32,482 bases of DNA from the NCBI GenBank assembly GCA_002435835.1, contig DIVM01000379.1, forward strand, positions 1 to 32,482. The letters are read 5' to 3'. Below are positions 1 to 8,436 of this stretch, piece after piece. The stretch is from Firmicutes bacterium UBA6132 (lineage in GTDB: Bacteria; Bacillota_A; Clostridia; Tissierellales; Sedimentibacteraceae). Position numbers and translations under genes: made by a program. The notes below the pieces were generated by a model that was not told the DNA's origin, made no database searches, and saw nothing but the letters and a program-made list of their open reading frames with translations. Each line of letters opens with the position of its first letter. Within the stretch, counting starts at the first letter, position 1.

Positions 1-27
1 GATCCTTCACTATGGTTCAGGATGACA
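1..27. repeat. Dispersed palindromic repeat, partial copy cut by window edge
   Basis: This stretch reads GATCCTTCAC followed by a TTCAGGATGACA end. It matches the right half of the longer hairpin repeat at 23018-23080 (AGATTCTTCAC...TTCAGAATGACA). It lies directly after the stop codon of the oxidoreductase gene. The rest of the copy would be outside the window, so its full form cannot be judged. Confidence 0.6.
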
Positions 28-36
28 AGGCGCAGT

Positions 37-2037
37 TCATTTTAAAAATTTGCAATCAACAAATTTATCAAGATTAAGTTTTTTTACAGTTCCCTTTTTA
101 GGTATTCCAGTATTTTCATCCCAACCGAAAACTTGCCAATGTAATTTCATCATTTCTTCAATAGGAACTGTTTTTCCTTTAGTAGCCCCAGTTGTAAGAG
201 GTGGTTTTCCTGCTAATCTGTCGTGGATTTTAAAATCAATGGGATTTATTCCTTCTCTTATATTAAACATCTGTCTTAAGGTTTGCATTCTTTTTCCTAT
301 TTCCATGAATTCATCAGGTGTTTTGTTCCATCCTGTTGAAGCATTTAAATAATCAAAAATCTTAAAATGTTGTGCTCCTGTTATCATTGCAAATAAGCAT
401 CCGCCTATTCCATCAACTAATTGTTTATAACAACTTGATGCAACTGATTTTAAAGCTGTTTCTTCTGAAGGTATATAATCATCTTCTTTTAGTGATTTAT
501 TTTTTACTTTTGGAGCCCATGAAATATATTGCCATAGCTGCATGTAATTATAATATGTTCCTGAACCAATTGTATGTCGTCCCGGTGTTGGATCAACTGA
601 AAAATGAACTCCCATCATAGGATCAAATCTTCCATCGTGCATTCCAGGTTCTTGTCCTCCTGCATTCATTGCAAAACGATTTGATTTTTTACCAATTTTT
701 TTAGCTGCTTCTTTTACACCATCAGCAAGAATATCACCTATACCTTCTCGAGCTATCATTTTTTTTACAAGTTTTATAATTGCATCTGTATTACCCCATG
801 TTAATTCTAAACCATCAGTGTCATTTTTATTTAATATATTATTTTCATAACATTCTATAGCAAATGCCACAGTATTTCCGGCAGAAATGCTGTCCATGGT
901 AGCTCTGTTTAATAATTCATTTATATAAAATATAGAATTTAAATCTTTGTTCATAAGAAGTGGCCCAAATGCATTTACTGTTTCATATTCAGGTTTATGT
1001 GTATGAGAAAATTCTCCAAAAGCAATATCATCTATTTTACAAATTCCACCACATCCTATAACACATGAATAACAGAAATACTTTTTATTTTCTCTTTCAA
1101 TAATTTTATCAGGGTTAATATTTTTGTAATATGATTTGTTGTAATCTTTTACGGAACCTCCCCAGTTTTTTACAGGATTATCTCCGTTTTGAAGTCCAAA
1201 TGTATTAGAAAATATAGTTCCCCATTTTTTAAACATATAAACACTCATCATTCCATCGCCTGAAGAGTATGTATTAGATTTTGCCATTAAGCTACTGGCA
1301 AGAGGTAGCATATTACCTTTAACTATTTTTGGTAAATTCATATGCTTAACTTTTTCAGAATATTCTTTGCTTATGGCTTTTACAGCAGATATATCATGGC
1401 ATTTAATTTGATTAGTTCCCATCAAAACAATAGCTTTTAATTTTTTAGAACCCATAACAGCCCCAACTCCAGAACGTGCAGCAATTCTACCTTTATCATT
1501 GCATATGCCAGATATTAAACTTAATTTTTCTGCAGCTTCACCTATTACAGCTACAGACGGTTTTTTATTTCCGAAAGTATGCTCATTTATTAAAATTTCT
1601 TCAGTCTCAACGGCATCCTTACCCCAAATATGTGATGCATCTTTTAGTTTAGGACCATCATCATCTATATGCAAATAAACTGGTTTGTTTGAAATACCTT
1701 TAAAAAATATTCCGTCATATCCACACCTTTTTATAGCAGGGGATAAAGTACCTCCACAATTTGCATCGCCCCAGCCGCCAGTCAAAGGAGATTTGCAAAC
1801 AGCCATCCATCTGCCAGTCATTACGCTTCCCGTACCTGTTAAAAGGCCGCTAACAAAACCCAAAACATTTTCTGGTCCTAATGGATCAGCTTTTTGGGGT
1901 ATATTTTTATAAAGAACATATGCACCTAACCCCACTCCTGACAAAAAGTTTTCATATATATCATCATTTATTTTTTGTTCTTTTATACACCCATTTGTTA
2001 AATCAACAAAAAGTATTTTTCCCATATATCCTTTCAT
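37..2037 (-). CDS. aor: Tungsten-containing aldehyde:ferredoxin oxidoreductase
   Basis: This is a 666-residue protein of the AOR family, which oxidises aldehydes to acids (or reduces acids) with ferredoxin, using a tungsten bis-pterin and one 4Fe-4S cluster in the cytoplasm. The N-terminus (GKILFVDLTNG) and the length fit the family. Cluster cysteines are visible as C322-x2-C325-x3-C329, and the distant fourth ligand is C547 in a DGIGGC motif. A VDPTPGRH-type pterin-region motif lies before it. I place the start at 2037 (MKGYMGK), preceded by AGAGG. An in-frame upstream ATG at 2070 lacks a ribosome site, and an ATG at 2025 with AAAGGA is also possible. A strong terminator separates it from the upstream ymaF-like gene, so it is probably transcribed alone. 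In amino-acid fermenters such enzymes handle aldehydes from 2-keto acids. The substrate cannot be told from sequence. Confidence 0.92.
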   Translation of the reverse strand: MKGYMGKILFVDLTNGCIKEQKINDDIYENFLSGVGLGAYVLYKNIPQKADPLGPENVLGFVSGLLTGTGSVMTGRWMAVCKSPLTGGWGDANCGGTLSPAIKRCGYDGIFFKGISNKPVYLHIDDDGPKLKDASHIWGKDAVETEEILINEHTFGNKKPSVAVIGEAAEKLSLISGICNDKGRIAARSGVGAVMGSKKLKAIVLMGTNQIKCHDISAVKAISKEYSEKVKHMNLPKIVKGNMLPLASSLMAKSNTYSSGDGMMSVYMFKKWGTIFSNTFGLQNGDNPVKNWGGSVKDYNKSYYKNINPDKIIERENKKYFCYSCVIGCGGICKIDDIAFGEFSHTHKPEYETVNAFGPLLMNKDLNSIFYINELLNRATMDSISAGNTVAFAIECYENNILNKNDTDGLELTWGNTDAIIKLVKKMIAREGIGDILADGVKEAAKKIGKKSNRFAMNAGGQEPGMHDGRFDPMMGVHFSVDPTPGRHTIGSGTYYNYMQLWQYISWAPKVKNKSLKEDDYIPSEETALKSVASSCYKQLVDGIGGCLFAMITGAQHFKIFDYLNASTGWNKTPDEFMEIGKRMQTLRQMFNIREGINPIDFKIHDRLAGKPPLTTGATKGKTVPIEEMMKLHWQVFGWDENTGIPKKGTVKKLNLDKFVDCKFLK

Positions 2038-2160
2038 GATTGACCTCTTATTTATTAAAATTAAGTACAATTTATATATATTTTAAACATTTTTCATAAT
2101 AAAATTATTGAACTTAATTATTTATTTTACCATTAGAAATATATATGAACAATATAAATT

Positions 2161-2206
2161 AAAAAGACTTTTAGAACAATTCGATCTGAATTACTCTAAA
2201 AGTCTT
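2161..2206 (-). terminator. Rho-independent terminator after the ymaF-like gene
   Basis: Perfect 12-bp arms (AAGACTTTTAGA at 2164-2175 and its complement at 2195-2206) enclose a second 5-bp stem (AATTC/GAATT). On the minus strand the hairpin is followed by a run of five T. It would end the ymaF transcript and insulate the oxidoreductase gene downstream. Confidence 0.8.
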
Positions 2207-2249
2207 ATAGCCAAATTTATTTTATTAAGGTGCAATATAAATTGTTTTT

Positions 2250-2543
2250 TTAATATATATCATCAACAGATGTATACCCTTTCATATAGTGTACATGACC
2301 ATCATCCCTGGTGGTATAACCATAGTAATAATGGATGTGTCCGCCCCTTCTTTTAATTGCAGGGCCAGTTTCTATATAGTATCTGTGGGTATGTCCATCT
2401 TCAAAGGATGTTTCTCCTGACATATAATGAGTATGCCTTGGGTAATTTGGACTTACTGATGTTATTCCTCGGTAATTATGCCTATGCCTATCGTTAACAG
2501 ATGTTCTGGCATTGAACTCATGTTTGTGCAATCCGCCAATCAT
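2250..2543 (-). CDS. YmaF-family histidine-repeat protein
   Basis: This is a 97-residue protein resembling the uncharacterised YmaF family. After a short N-terminus it consists of about five repeats of 18-20 residues, each with an H-x-H pair followed by an aromatic/glycine/threonine pattern: RHRHNYRGITS, RHTHYMSGETS, GHTHRYYIETG, GHIHYYYGYTT, GHVHYMKGYTS. No signal peptide or membrane segment is seen. I chose the ATG at 2543 because AAAAGGAG lies 8 nt upstream; an in-frame upstream start at 2600 has no ribosome site. It follows the yczE-like gene on the same strand after a gap of about 130 nt. Function is unknown. The regular HxH pairs suggest metal binding or a beta-repeat fold, which is inference. 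Confidence 0.8.
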   Translation of the reverse strand: MIGGLHKHEFNARTSVNDRHRHNYRGITSVSPNYPRHTHYMSGETSFEDGHTHRYYIETGPAIKRRGGHIHYYYGYTTRDDGHVHYMKGYTSVDDIY

Positions 2544-2675
2544 AAAATCATCTCCTTTTGTTAAAATGTTTCTGATATATTTTATGTAGTAGGACAACAT
2601 GTGTTACTTTTTATAGAATAATAAAAGCACCTCAAATATTAGTTTATATTATCTAACATTGGGCGCAAATTAAAA

Positions 2676-3353
2676 CTATAAATTTTGGTCTTCGCATTGT
2701 AATAACAGTTTTTTAAATGAAATAATTGTTTCAAAAATATTTTCATGTATAACTGATTTAATTTCAAAATGTAATAATTTAAATGTAGTTTGAATAATAA
2801 AACCCATACCAAATACAGATATCACAGTTCCCAATCCAACTTTAGCTCCTAAGAGCCAACCTATTAAAAGAACAGTTCCTTCTATACCACCGCGAATAAA
2901 ACCTATTGGTACTTGGGGGAATTTCTTGCTAAGACCTACCATAAAAGTATCCCTTGGTCCACAGCCAAACCCTGTACTTATATAAAAATAGGTGGCAAAA
3001 CTAATTATAATTTGTCCTATAAACAACATTATAACTCCTAATATAAAATTAGACATATAAGGAATTATATTATAAGATTGTAAAAAATCTATGAATACCC
3101 CAATGAGTAAAGTATTTAAGATAGTTCCTATACCAATTTTCTCTTTTAAAAAGGCTACAACAATAAATAAAATAACTATGCCAGTTAATATACTCACATT
3201 GCCATAAGAGATACCTGTTATATTTGATACTCCAATAGTAAAAGCATCCCAAGGTGAAAGTCCTATATTTGCATTTATACTAAAGACTATTCCTAAAGAA
3301 TATATCATAAGTCCAAATAAAAGCTTTAATGTTCTTCTTAAAAACTCTTGCAT
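2676..3353 (-). CDS. YczE/YyaS/YitT-type integral membrane protein
   Basis: This is a 225-residue hydrophobic protein with about five membrane segments. It matches the YczE-like family of unknown function. Two similar loops reveal an internal duplication: GLSPWDAFTIGVS near residue 31 and GCGPRDTFMVGLS near residue 131, the signature of this family. The C-terminal 40 residues are predicted cytoplasmic. The ATG at 3353 is preceded by AAAGGA about 14 nt away, which is rather far, so the start is less certain than the family call. It is divergent from arginase and has its own promoter (3394-3422). YczE of Bacillus has been linked to post-transcriptional effects on surfactin synthesis, but no specific role can be assigned here. 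Confidence 0.82.
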   Translation of the reverse strand: MQEFLRRTLKLLFGLMIYSLGIVFSINANIGLSPWDAFTIGVSNITGISYGNVSILTGIVILFIVVAFLKEKIGIGTILNTLLIGVFIDFLQSYNIIPYMSNFILGVIMLFIGQIIISFATYFYISTGFGCGPRDTFMVGLSKKFPQVPIGFIRGGIEGTVLLIGWLLGAKVGLGTVISVFGMGFIIQTTFKLLHFEIKSVIHENIFETIISFKKLLLQCEDQNL

Positions 3354-3393
3354 AATGTATTTGTGTATCCTTTCTATTTTGTTATATATAATG

Positions 3394-3422
3394 ATTCTAT
3401 CCTAATTTAATTAGAAACACAA
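3394..3422 (-). promoter_or_regulatory. Sigma-A-type promoter of the yczE-like gene with spacer dyad
   Basis: On the minus strand, TTGTGT and TAGAAT are separated by 17 nt. The spacer holds a perfect 13-bp dyad CTAATTTAATTAG (3402-3414), a possible operator. Confidence 0.5.
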
Positions 3423-3492
3423 TCATTGTTTTGAACATTTCAACTATAATGCAAATATAAGGATTGAAATAATTATGTATAAATATTCTATC

Positions 3493-3523
3493 TTGACATA
3501 ATTATACATTAGCAGTATAATTA
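3493..3523 (+). promoter_or_regulatory. Consensus sigma-A promoter of arginase overlapped by an inverted repeat
   Basis: TTGACA (3493-3498) and TATAAT (3516-3521) are perfect consensus boxes with a 17-nt spacer. Inverted arms TAATTATAC (3499-3507) and GTATAATTA (3515-3523) cover the spacer and the -10 box, so a repressor bound there would block initiation. Confidence 0.8.
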
Positions 3524-3553
3524 TTTATAACGAAACAATGGGAGGGTAAAACA

Positions 3554-4492
3554 TTGAAAATAAATTTAATAGGTGTACCGGTTAATTATGGTTGTGATAA
3601 AGAAGGGGCTCAATTTGGTCCATCTACATTTAGGGAAAACAATATATTGCGTTTAATTAAAAATGAAGGTCATGAAGTATATGATATGGGAGATATAAAA
3701 ATTCCTACTACTAATGCTGAAGAAAAATATGCTCATCATGATAAATTAAAATATTTAAAACCAATAGTAGAATATAACAACTCATTAGCTCATACAGTTT
3801 ATAATTCTTTAAATGATGGTGCTTTACCATTTGTTTTAGGCGGAGACCACTCACTAGGAATGGGTAGTATAGCTGGTGCAAGCAAATATTTTGAAGAAAT
3901 AGCAGTAATTTGGATTGATGCACATGGTGATATTAATACAGGGGATACTTCACCATCTGGTAACATACATGGCATGCCATTAGCTGCTTCTATGGATATA
4001 GGGGATCATAATTTAACTAATATATATTTTGAAGGAATAAAAGTTAAACCTGAGAATGTATATATAATTGGTGCAAGAGATATAGATAAAGGTGAGTATG
4101 ATTTAGCAGAAGAAACTAATTTGAATTTTTATACTATGGATGTAGTTCGTCAAAAAGGTTTGGGCAATATTTTAAAAACTATTATTAATAACATAAATAA
4201 TTCAAATGTGAATGGAGTACATCTAAGTTTTGATATAGATGCTCTTGACATGTCAGTTGTTCCTGGAACAGGTACTCCTGTTAAAGATGGATTTAGTTTA
4301 CAAGAAGGAAAAGAAATTTTTACAAGCTTATTAAAATCTGGATTTATAACTTCAATGGATTTTGTTGAATTAAATCCTGTTATAGATGAAGAGGATGGAA
4401 GAACAGTTAAAAATTGCATGGATATATTACAACACATATTCCATTCATTAAAACAACAAGAACGTAGTAAAATTAAAGTACATGCTATGTAA
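3554..4492 (+). CDS. rocF: Arginase
   Basis: This 312-residue protein of the ureohydrolase family hydrolyses arginine to ornithine and urea with a two-manganese centre. Ligand motifs are intact: GGDHS (H99), DAHGD (D122, H124, D126), GNIHGMP (H139) and FDID (D227, D229), with VELNP (E272) near the end. The SPSGNIHGMPLA stretch favours arginase over agmatinase. The family's usual DP after the last aspartates is DM here, a minor change. Translation starts at TTG 3554, placed by GGAGGG seven nt upstream. The gene is monocistronic, with a consensus promoter and a terminator at 4526-4557. It would supply ornithine for fermentation or polyamines, and the dyad over the promoter suggests repression when not needed. 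Confidence 0.93.
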   Translation: MKINLIGVPVNYGCDKEGAQFGPSTFRENNILRLIKNEGHEVYDMGDIKIPTTNAEEKYAHHDKLKYLKPIVEYNNSLAHTVYNSLNDGALPFVLGGDHSLGMGSIAGASKYFEEIAVIWIDAHGDINTGDTSPSGNIHGMPLAASMDIGDHNLTNIYFEGIKVKPENVYIIGARDIDKGEYDLAEETNLNFYTMDVVRQKGLGNILKTIINNINNSNVNGVHLSFDIDALDMSVVPGTGTPVKDGFSLQEGKEIFTSLLKSGFITSMDFVELNPVIDEEDGRTVKNCMDILQHIFHSLKQQERSKIKVHAM

Positions 4493-4525
4493 TTAGTTAA
4501 TATTAATGAATTAATTTATATAAAA

Positions 4526-4557
4526 AAGCCAAGAGTAATTTAACGCACTCTTGGCTT
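4526..4557. terminator. Bidirectional terminator between arginase and CoA-transferase
   Basis: Arms GCCAAGAGT (4528-4536) and ACTCTTGGC (4547-4555) extend by two A-T pairs. The minus-strand side is followed by a T run and the plus-strand side by a weaker T-rich tail. It serves two convergent genes. Confidence 0.85.
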
Positions 4558-4595
4558 ATACTTATTATATAGTATTATGACACCTTTATTATTAA

Positions 4596-5936
4596 TTATT
4601 TATTACTTTTTCTCCATATTTTCATTTTTTCAGCATCTTTAATTAATTCTTCTCTAAAATTAGGGTGAGCTATGGAAATTATAGCTTCACATCTTTGCCA
4701 TGTTGATAATCCTTTTAAATTAACTTTACCATATTCTGTTACTAAATATTGAACATTAGCTCTTGTATCTGTTACTATGGATCCTTCCGTCAGCGTTGGT
4801 AAAATACGAGACTTTAATTCACCATCTTTAGTTTTATATGTTGAAGAACAGCAAATAAAACTTTTGCCACCTTTTGAAAGATAAGCACCTAAAACAAAGT
4901 CAAGTTGCCCACCCGCTCCACTTATGTGTTTTGTTCCTGCTGATTCTGAATTTACTTGTCCAAACAAATCAACTTCTACGCAGTTATTTATGGACATAAA
5001 ATTATCTATTGATGAAATAATCCTAACATCATTAGTGTAATCAACTGGTGCATTCATAAGTTCTGGATTATTATTTATATAATCATATAATTTTTTAGTG
5101 CCTGCGCCAAATGCATATGTTTGGCGAAATCTATCTATGGATTTTTTAGAACCGTTTAATTTTCCAGCATTATAAATATCTACAAAAGCATCTACATACA
5201 TTTCAGTATGCACACCTAAGTCTTTTAAATCTGATTGGGCAATAAGGGATCCAACTGCATTTGGCATGCCACCTATTCCAAGTTGCAAACATGCTCCGTT
5301 TGGAATTTCTTCAACTATTAAATTTGCAACAGCTATATCTACATCACTAAGAGCAGAACTTCCACCCATTTCAGCTATTGGAGGATTATCTCCTTCTACG
5401 ATCATATGAACTTTTGATATATGAATTACATTTTCAAAACCGCCATGGCAGTATGGCATATTTTTATTAACTTCAACAACTATTTTTTTAGCTGTTTCAC
5501 AAACTGCTGCCATATGGGATGCATTAGGTCCAAAATTAAAATATCCATGTTTGTCCATTGGGGAAACCTGTAAAAATGCAACATCTAATTGTGTATTACT
5601 TTCTCTGTAATATCTAGGAAGTTCTGAATATCTAATAGGTGAGTAATAAGCAAAACCTTTATCAATTGCTTTTCTTTCGATACCAGACATATGCCATGAA
5701 TTCCAAGTGAAATGTTTTCCGCCACCTGCTACTTTAAACACTTCAGGTTCCCACATTAATATGCCGCCTCTTAAATTAACATTATGTAGTTCATTAACGC
5801 GTGCTGCTAATGCTTTATCCAATGCTACAACAGTTGCTGCTGCCCAGCCGTAATCAACCCAATCACCAGATTTAACTATTTTTACTGCTTCTTCTGCACT
5901 AACCAATTTTTGTTTGTATTCATTTTCGTAATTCAT
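4596..5936 (-). CDS. Acetyl-CoA hydrolase/transferase family CoA-transferase (butyryl-CoA:acetate or 4-hydroxybutyrate type)
   Basis: This 446-residue protein belongs to the class I CoA-transferases related to butyryl-CoA:acetate CoA-transferase and 4-hydroxybutyrate CoA-transferase. The expected active-site glutamate lies in HTEM (E245). The [10 protein letters not shown] loop (220-229) and the [20 protein letters not shown] segment agree with the butyrate-type branch. It would move CoA from an acyl-CoA to acetate or another acid in the final fermentation step, in the cytoplasm. I use the ATG at 5936 because GGAGG sits 5 nt upstream; the in-frame ATG at 5948 overlaps that site. It is transcribed alone and ends at the shared terminator with arginase. 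Exact acid specificity cannot be read from the sequence. Confidence 0.88.
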   Translation of the reverse strand: MNYENEYKQKLVSAEEAVKIVKSGDWVDYGWAAATVVALDKALAARVNELHNVNLRGGILMWEPEVFKVAGGGKHFTWNSWHMSGIERKAIDKGFAYYSPIRYSELPRYYRESNTQLDVAFLQVSPMDKHGYFNFGPNASHMAAVCETAKKIVVEVNKNMPYCHGGFENVIHISKVHMIVEGDNPPIAEMGGSSALSDVDIAVANLIVEEIPNGACLQLGIGGMPNAVGSLIAQSDLKDLGVHTEMYVDAFVDIYNAGKLNGSKKSIDRFRQTYAFGAGTKKLYDYINNNPELMNAPVDYTNDVRIISSIDNFMSINNCVEVDLFGQVNSESAGTKHISGAGGQLDFVLGAYLSKGGKSFICCSSTYKTKDGELKSRILPTLTEGSIVTDTRANVQYLVTEYGKVNLKGLSTWQRCEAIISIAHPNFREELIKDAEKMKIWRKSNK

Positions 5937-6047
5937 AATATCCTCCATAATTAATATACATTTTCACATTTTCTTAAATTAAAAATAAAATTTTGATTGC
6001 AATAATTATTATAACAAAATATATGCTCTATAAAAAGATTTAATTTA

Positions 6048-6078
6048 AAATGCAATAATTTAGTTTGAAATTGCATTT
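6048..6078. repeat. Inverted repeat between CoA-transferase and thiamine operon
   Basis: Arms AAATGCAAT (6048-6056) and ATTGCATTT (6070-6078) are perfect with a 13-nt spacer. A related half-site TTGCAATAATT lies near 5997. It is upstream of the divergent CoA-transferase promoter region (candidate minus-strand -10 box at 6008-6013) and 12 nt before the thiamine -35 box. It may be an operator for either gene. Confidence 0.45.
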
Positions 6079-6089
6079 TTATAATTTAA

Positions 6090-6118
6090 TTGACAATTAT
6101 TTTGTACTATGATAGTAT
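6090..6118 (+). promoter_or_regulatory. Sigma-A promoter of the thiamine operon
   Basis: TTGACA (6090-6095) and TAGTAT (6113-6118) have a 17-nt spacer and sit just before the TPP aptamer. Confidence 0.75.
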
Positions 6119-6125
6119 CTAAATA

Positions 6126-6235
6126 AAGGGGAGCTTAATGAGTTAGGCTGAGAGTAAAACCACGTAATGTTTTAAACCCTAAAACAGTAAAAAACTGTTT
6201 TGTACCTGATCCAGGTAATGCTGGCGTAGGAAATG
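6126..6235 (+). promoter_or_regulatory. TPP riboswitch (thi-box) aptamer
   Basis: The conserved thi-box blocks are present in order: GGGGAGC, GGCTGAGAG, ACCCT, then ACCTGATCCAGGTAATGC and GGCGTAGGAAAT. It binds thiamine pyrophosphate and, with the terminator at 6253-6284, should switch off the uptake genes when TPP is plentiful. Confidence 0.95.
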
Positions 6236-6252
6236 TATATGAGAAATTACAC

Positions 6253-6284
6253 AACCTCTCCCATTGCTGGAGGGGTTTTTATTT
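6253..6284 (+). terminator. TPP riboswitch intrinsic terminator
   Basis: CCTCTCC (6255-6261) pairs with GGAGGGG (6269-6275), with one G-U pair, followed by TTTTTATTTT. It lies between the aptamer and the first gene, as expected for transcription attenuation. Confidence 0.85.
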
Positions 6285-6302
6285 TATACTAGGAGGATAC
6301 AT

Positions 6303-6599
6303 ATGAAAGCAAGCGTAGCAATTCAAGTTTTACCTCACGTGGATTCTGATGAAGAGGTAATCCGCATAGTTGATGAGGTTATTGATTACATTAAAAGTAC
6401 TGGTTTAAATTATTATGTTGGGCCATGTGAAACTGCTATTGAAGGAGATTATGATCAGTTAATGGAAATAGTGAAAAACTGCCAGATAATAGCAGTAAAA
6501 GCAGGTGCGCCAAAAGTATCTGCATACGTAAAAATTAGTTTTAACCCGGATGGTGGTGTACTTACTATTGACCAAAAAGTTACTAAACATCATCAATAA
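6303..6599 (+). CDS. MTH1187/YkoF-type thiamine (or HMP)-binding protein
   Basis: This 98-residue protein matches the small UPF0045/MTH1187 thiamine-binding family. It has a ferredoxin-like fold with a VAIQVLP strand at the start and a GPCETAIEGDYDQLMEIVK segment in the middle. It is cytoplasmic, with no signal peptide. The start is the ATG at 6303 with AGGAGGAT upstream; an in-frame TTG at 6264 lies inside the riboswitch terminator and is rejected. As the first gene under the TPP riboswitch, it probably binds thiamine or its pyrimidine precursor and works with the ABC transporter that follows. Confidence 0.85.
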   Translation: MKASVAIQVLPHVDSDEEVIRIVDEVIDYIKSTGLNYYVGPCETAIEGDYDQLMEIVKNCQIIAVKAGAPKVSAYVKISFNPDGGVLTIDQKVTKHHQ

Positions 6600-7350
6600 A
6601 ATATCACCTGTTTTAGCGATAGCATTAATTTTAACAGTATGGCAGATTTTGTCTTTAACAGGCATTGTTCCTAAATTTATGTTGCCATCACCAGTGGATG
6701 TATTATTAGCTTTTATAGGGGATTTTCCTCTTTTAATGAATCATGCAAAAACAACTTTGATGGAGGCATTTTTAGGGCTTACTATTGGGACGGCTTTTGG
6801 ATTTGTAATAGCGGTTATAATGGATAGATATCCAGTTGCATATAAATCAATTTATCCCATACTTGTTTTAACTCAAACAGTTCCAACTGTTGCTATAGCG
6901 CCGCTTCTGGTACTATGGCTTGGATATGGAATATTGCCTAAAATAACACTTATTGTAATAACAACATTTTTTCCTATTGCAATTGGATTATTGGATGGGT
7001 TCCGGTCCGCTGATCCTGATGCCATAAATTTATTAAAAGCAATGGGTGCAAATAGAGCTCAATGTTTTTTACACATTAAACTTCCAAGTTCTATGAGCCA
7101 TTTTTTTGCAGGATTAAGAATTTCAGTTTCTTATTCTGTTGTAGGAGCTGTAGTTTCTGAGTGGCTTGGTGGTTTTACAGGTCTTGGAGTTTATATGACA
7201 AGGGTAAGAAAATCTTATTCGTTTGACAAAATGTTCGCAGTTATATTTTTTATCTCTCTCATAAGCCTTCTTTTAATGTTTTTAACAACTAAATTAAAAG
7301 ATGCAGTTATGCCATGGGATAAAAAGAAAAATAAAAATGAAATTAATTAA
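6568..7350 (+). CDS. thiX: ABC transporter permease, thiamine precursor uptake
   Basis: This roughly 260-residue permease resembles the SsuC/TauC/ThiX group, with about six membrane segments. The cytoplasmic EAA loop (INLLKAMGANRAQCFLHIKLPSS-like segment, near 159-181) contacts the ATPase. The start is uncertain. TTG 6568 gives MTKKLLNIINK, while ATG 6550 gives six more residues; both overlap the preceding gene and neither has a strong ribosome site, so translational coupling is likely. It forms a complete importer with the lipoprotein and ATPase that follow. The call as a thiamine-precursor system rests on the TPP riboswitch and the NMT1-like binding protein. Confidence 0.87.
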   Translation: MTKKLLNIINKISPVLAIALILTVWQILSLTGIVPKFMLPSPVDVLLAFIGDFPLLMNHAKTTLMEAFLGLTIGTAFGFVIAVIMDRYPVAYKSIYPILVLTQTVPTVAIAPLLVLWLGYGILPKITLIVITTFFPIAIGLLDGFRSADPDAINLLKAMGANRAQCFLHIKLPSSMSHFFAGLRISVSYSVVGAVVSEWLGGFTGLGVYMTRVRKSYSFDKMFAVIFFISLISLLLMFLTTKLKDAVMPWDKKKNKNEIN

Positions 7351-7370
7351 GTTTAAGGAAGGATATTAAA

Positions 7371-8399
7371 ATGAAATTATTTAAAAGTAAAATTTTTGCT
7401 TTAACTGCAGTATTAGCGTTATCTATATTTACACTTACTGCATGTAGCCAAAATAAAGCTGATGAAGGAAATAAAGAAAAGGTAGCTGAAGAACCTAACG
7501 AAAAAATTCGTATAGTTCTTGACTGGACTCCAAACACAAACCATACAGGATTATATGTTGCACAATCTAAAGGATTTTTTGCTGAACAAGGTCTTGATGT
7601 AGAAATAATGCAGCCACCAGAAGGCGGAGCTGAAACATTAGTTGGTGCAGGGGATGCAGAATTTGGTATTAGCTTTCAAGATTCATTAGCACCTAATTTT
7701 GCAAGTGAAAACCAAGTACCTGTTACTGCTGTTGCAGCTTTAATTCAACACAATACATCAGGAATCATTTCTTTAAAAGAAAAAGGAATTGATACACCAT
7801 CAAAAATGTCAGGACATTCTTATGCTACTTGGGATATGCCTATTGAAAAAGCTATCATTAAAAAAATAGTTGAAGAAGATGGTGGAAAATTTGAAGACAT
7901 TAAAATGATTCCAAGTACAGTAACAGATGTTGTTACGGCTCTTCAAACAAATGTTGATTCTGTTTGGGTATTTTATGCATGGGATGGAATTGCTACTAAA
8001 GTTAAGGGCATAGAAACAAATTATTTAAATTTTGCTGATTATGGAACAGAACTTGATTTTTACAGCCCAGTTTTAGTAGCTGGTAATGATTTTTTACAAA
8101 ATAATCCTGAAACAGTAAAAAAAGCTTTATTAGCAATAAAAAAAGGATATGAATTTGCTATAGAAAATCCAGAAGAAGCTGCTGATATATTGCTGCAACA
8201 AGCTCCAGAATTAGATCCTGAATTAGTAAAAGAAAGCCAGAAATGGTTAGCTGACCAATACATAGCAGATGCTACTAAGTGGGGATATATGGACCCAAAT
8301 AGATGGGATGGTTTTTATGGTTGGTTATTTGAAAATAAATTAATCGAAAATGAAATACCAAAGGAAACTGGTTTTACAAATGAATTTTTACCAGAGTAA
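7371..8399 (+). CDS. thiY: NMT1/THI5-like substrate-binding lipoprotein, thiamine pyrimidine precursor
   Basis: This 342-residue protein is the membrane-anchored binding component of the importer. A signal peptide ends in a lipobox LTAC (Cys25), followed by a charged linker. The family signature LDWTPNTNHTG appears near residue 50, then the YVAQSKGFFAEQGLDVEI segment typical of NMT1/THI5-like proteins. The ThiY group binds the formylamino-pyrimidine or HMP moiety of thiamine. AAGGAAGG lies upstream of the ATG at 7371. It sits between permease and ATPase in one transcript under the TPP riboswitch, supporting salvage of the thiamine pyrimidine. The precise ligand is inferred. Confidence 0.9.
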   Translation: MKLFKSKIFALTAVLALSIFTLTACSQNKADEGNKEKVAEEPNEKIRIVLDWTPNTNHTGLYVAQSKGFFAEQGLDVEIMQPPEGGAETLVGAGDAEFGISFQDSLAPNFASENQVPVTAVAALIQHNTSGIISLKEKGIDTPSKMSGHSYATWDMPIEKAIIKKIVEEDGGKFEDIKMIPSTVTDVVTALQTNVDSVWVFYAWDGIATKVKGIETNYLNFADYGTELDFYSPVLVAGNDFLQNNPETVKKALLAIKKGYEFAIENPEEAADILLQQAPELDPELVKESQKWLADQYIADATKWGYMDPNRWDGFYGWLFENKLIENEIPKETGFTNEFLPE

Positions 8400-8436
8400 A
8401 ATTTTTAAGAAGCTAATTGTAGGAGAGTGCTGATTA

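Noticed and set aside
2108..2356. Plus-strand open frame between the oxidoreductase and YmaF-like genes
   Set aside because: It runs through the terminator hairpin and antisense to the YmaF-like gene, with low-complexity AT-rich translation.
2250..2543. Repeated spacing in the DNA as a possible CRISPR or tandem array
   Set aside because: The repeats are at protein level (HxH units); the DNA copies are not near-identical and there are no spacers.
3554..4492. Agmatinase instead of arginase
   Set aside because: The DAHGDIN and SPSGNIHGMPLA motifs follow arginase, not agmatinase.
6264..6302. Upstream in-frame TTG start for the thiamine-binding protein
   Set aside because: It lies in the loop of the riboswitch terminator, while ATG 6303 has a clear AGGAGG site.
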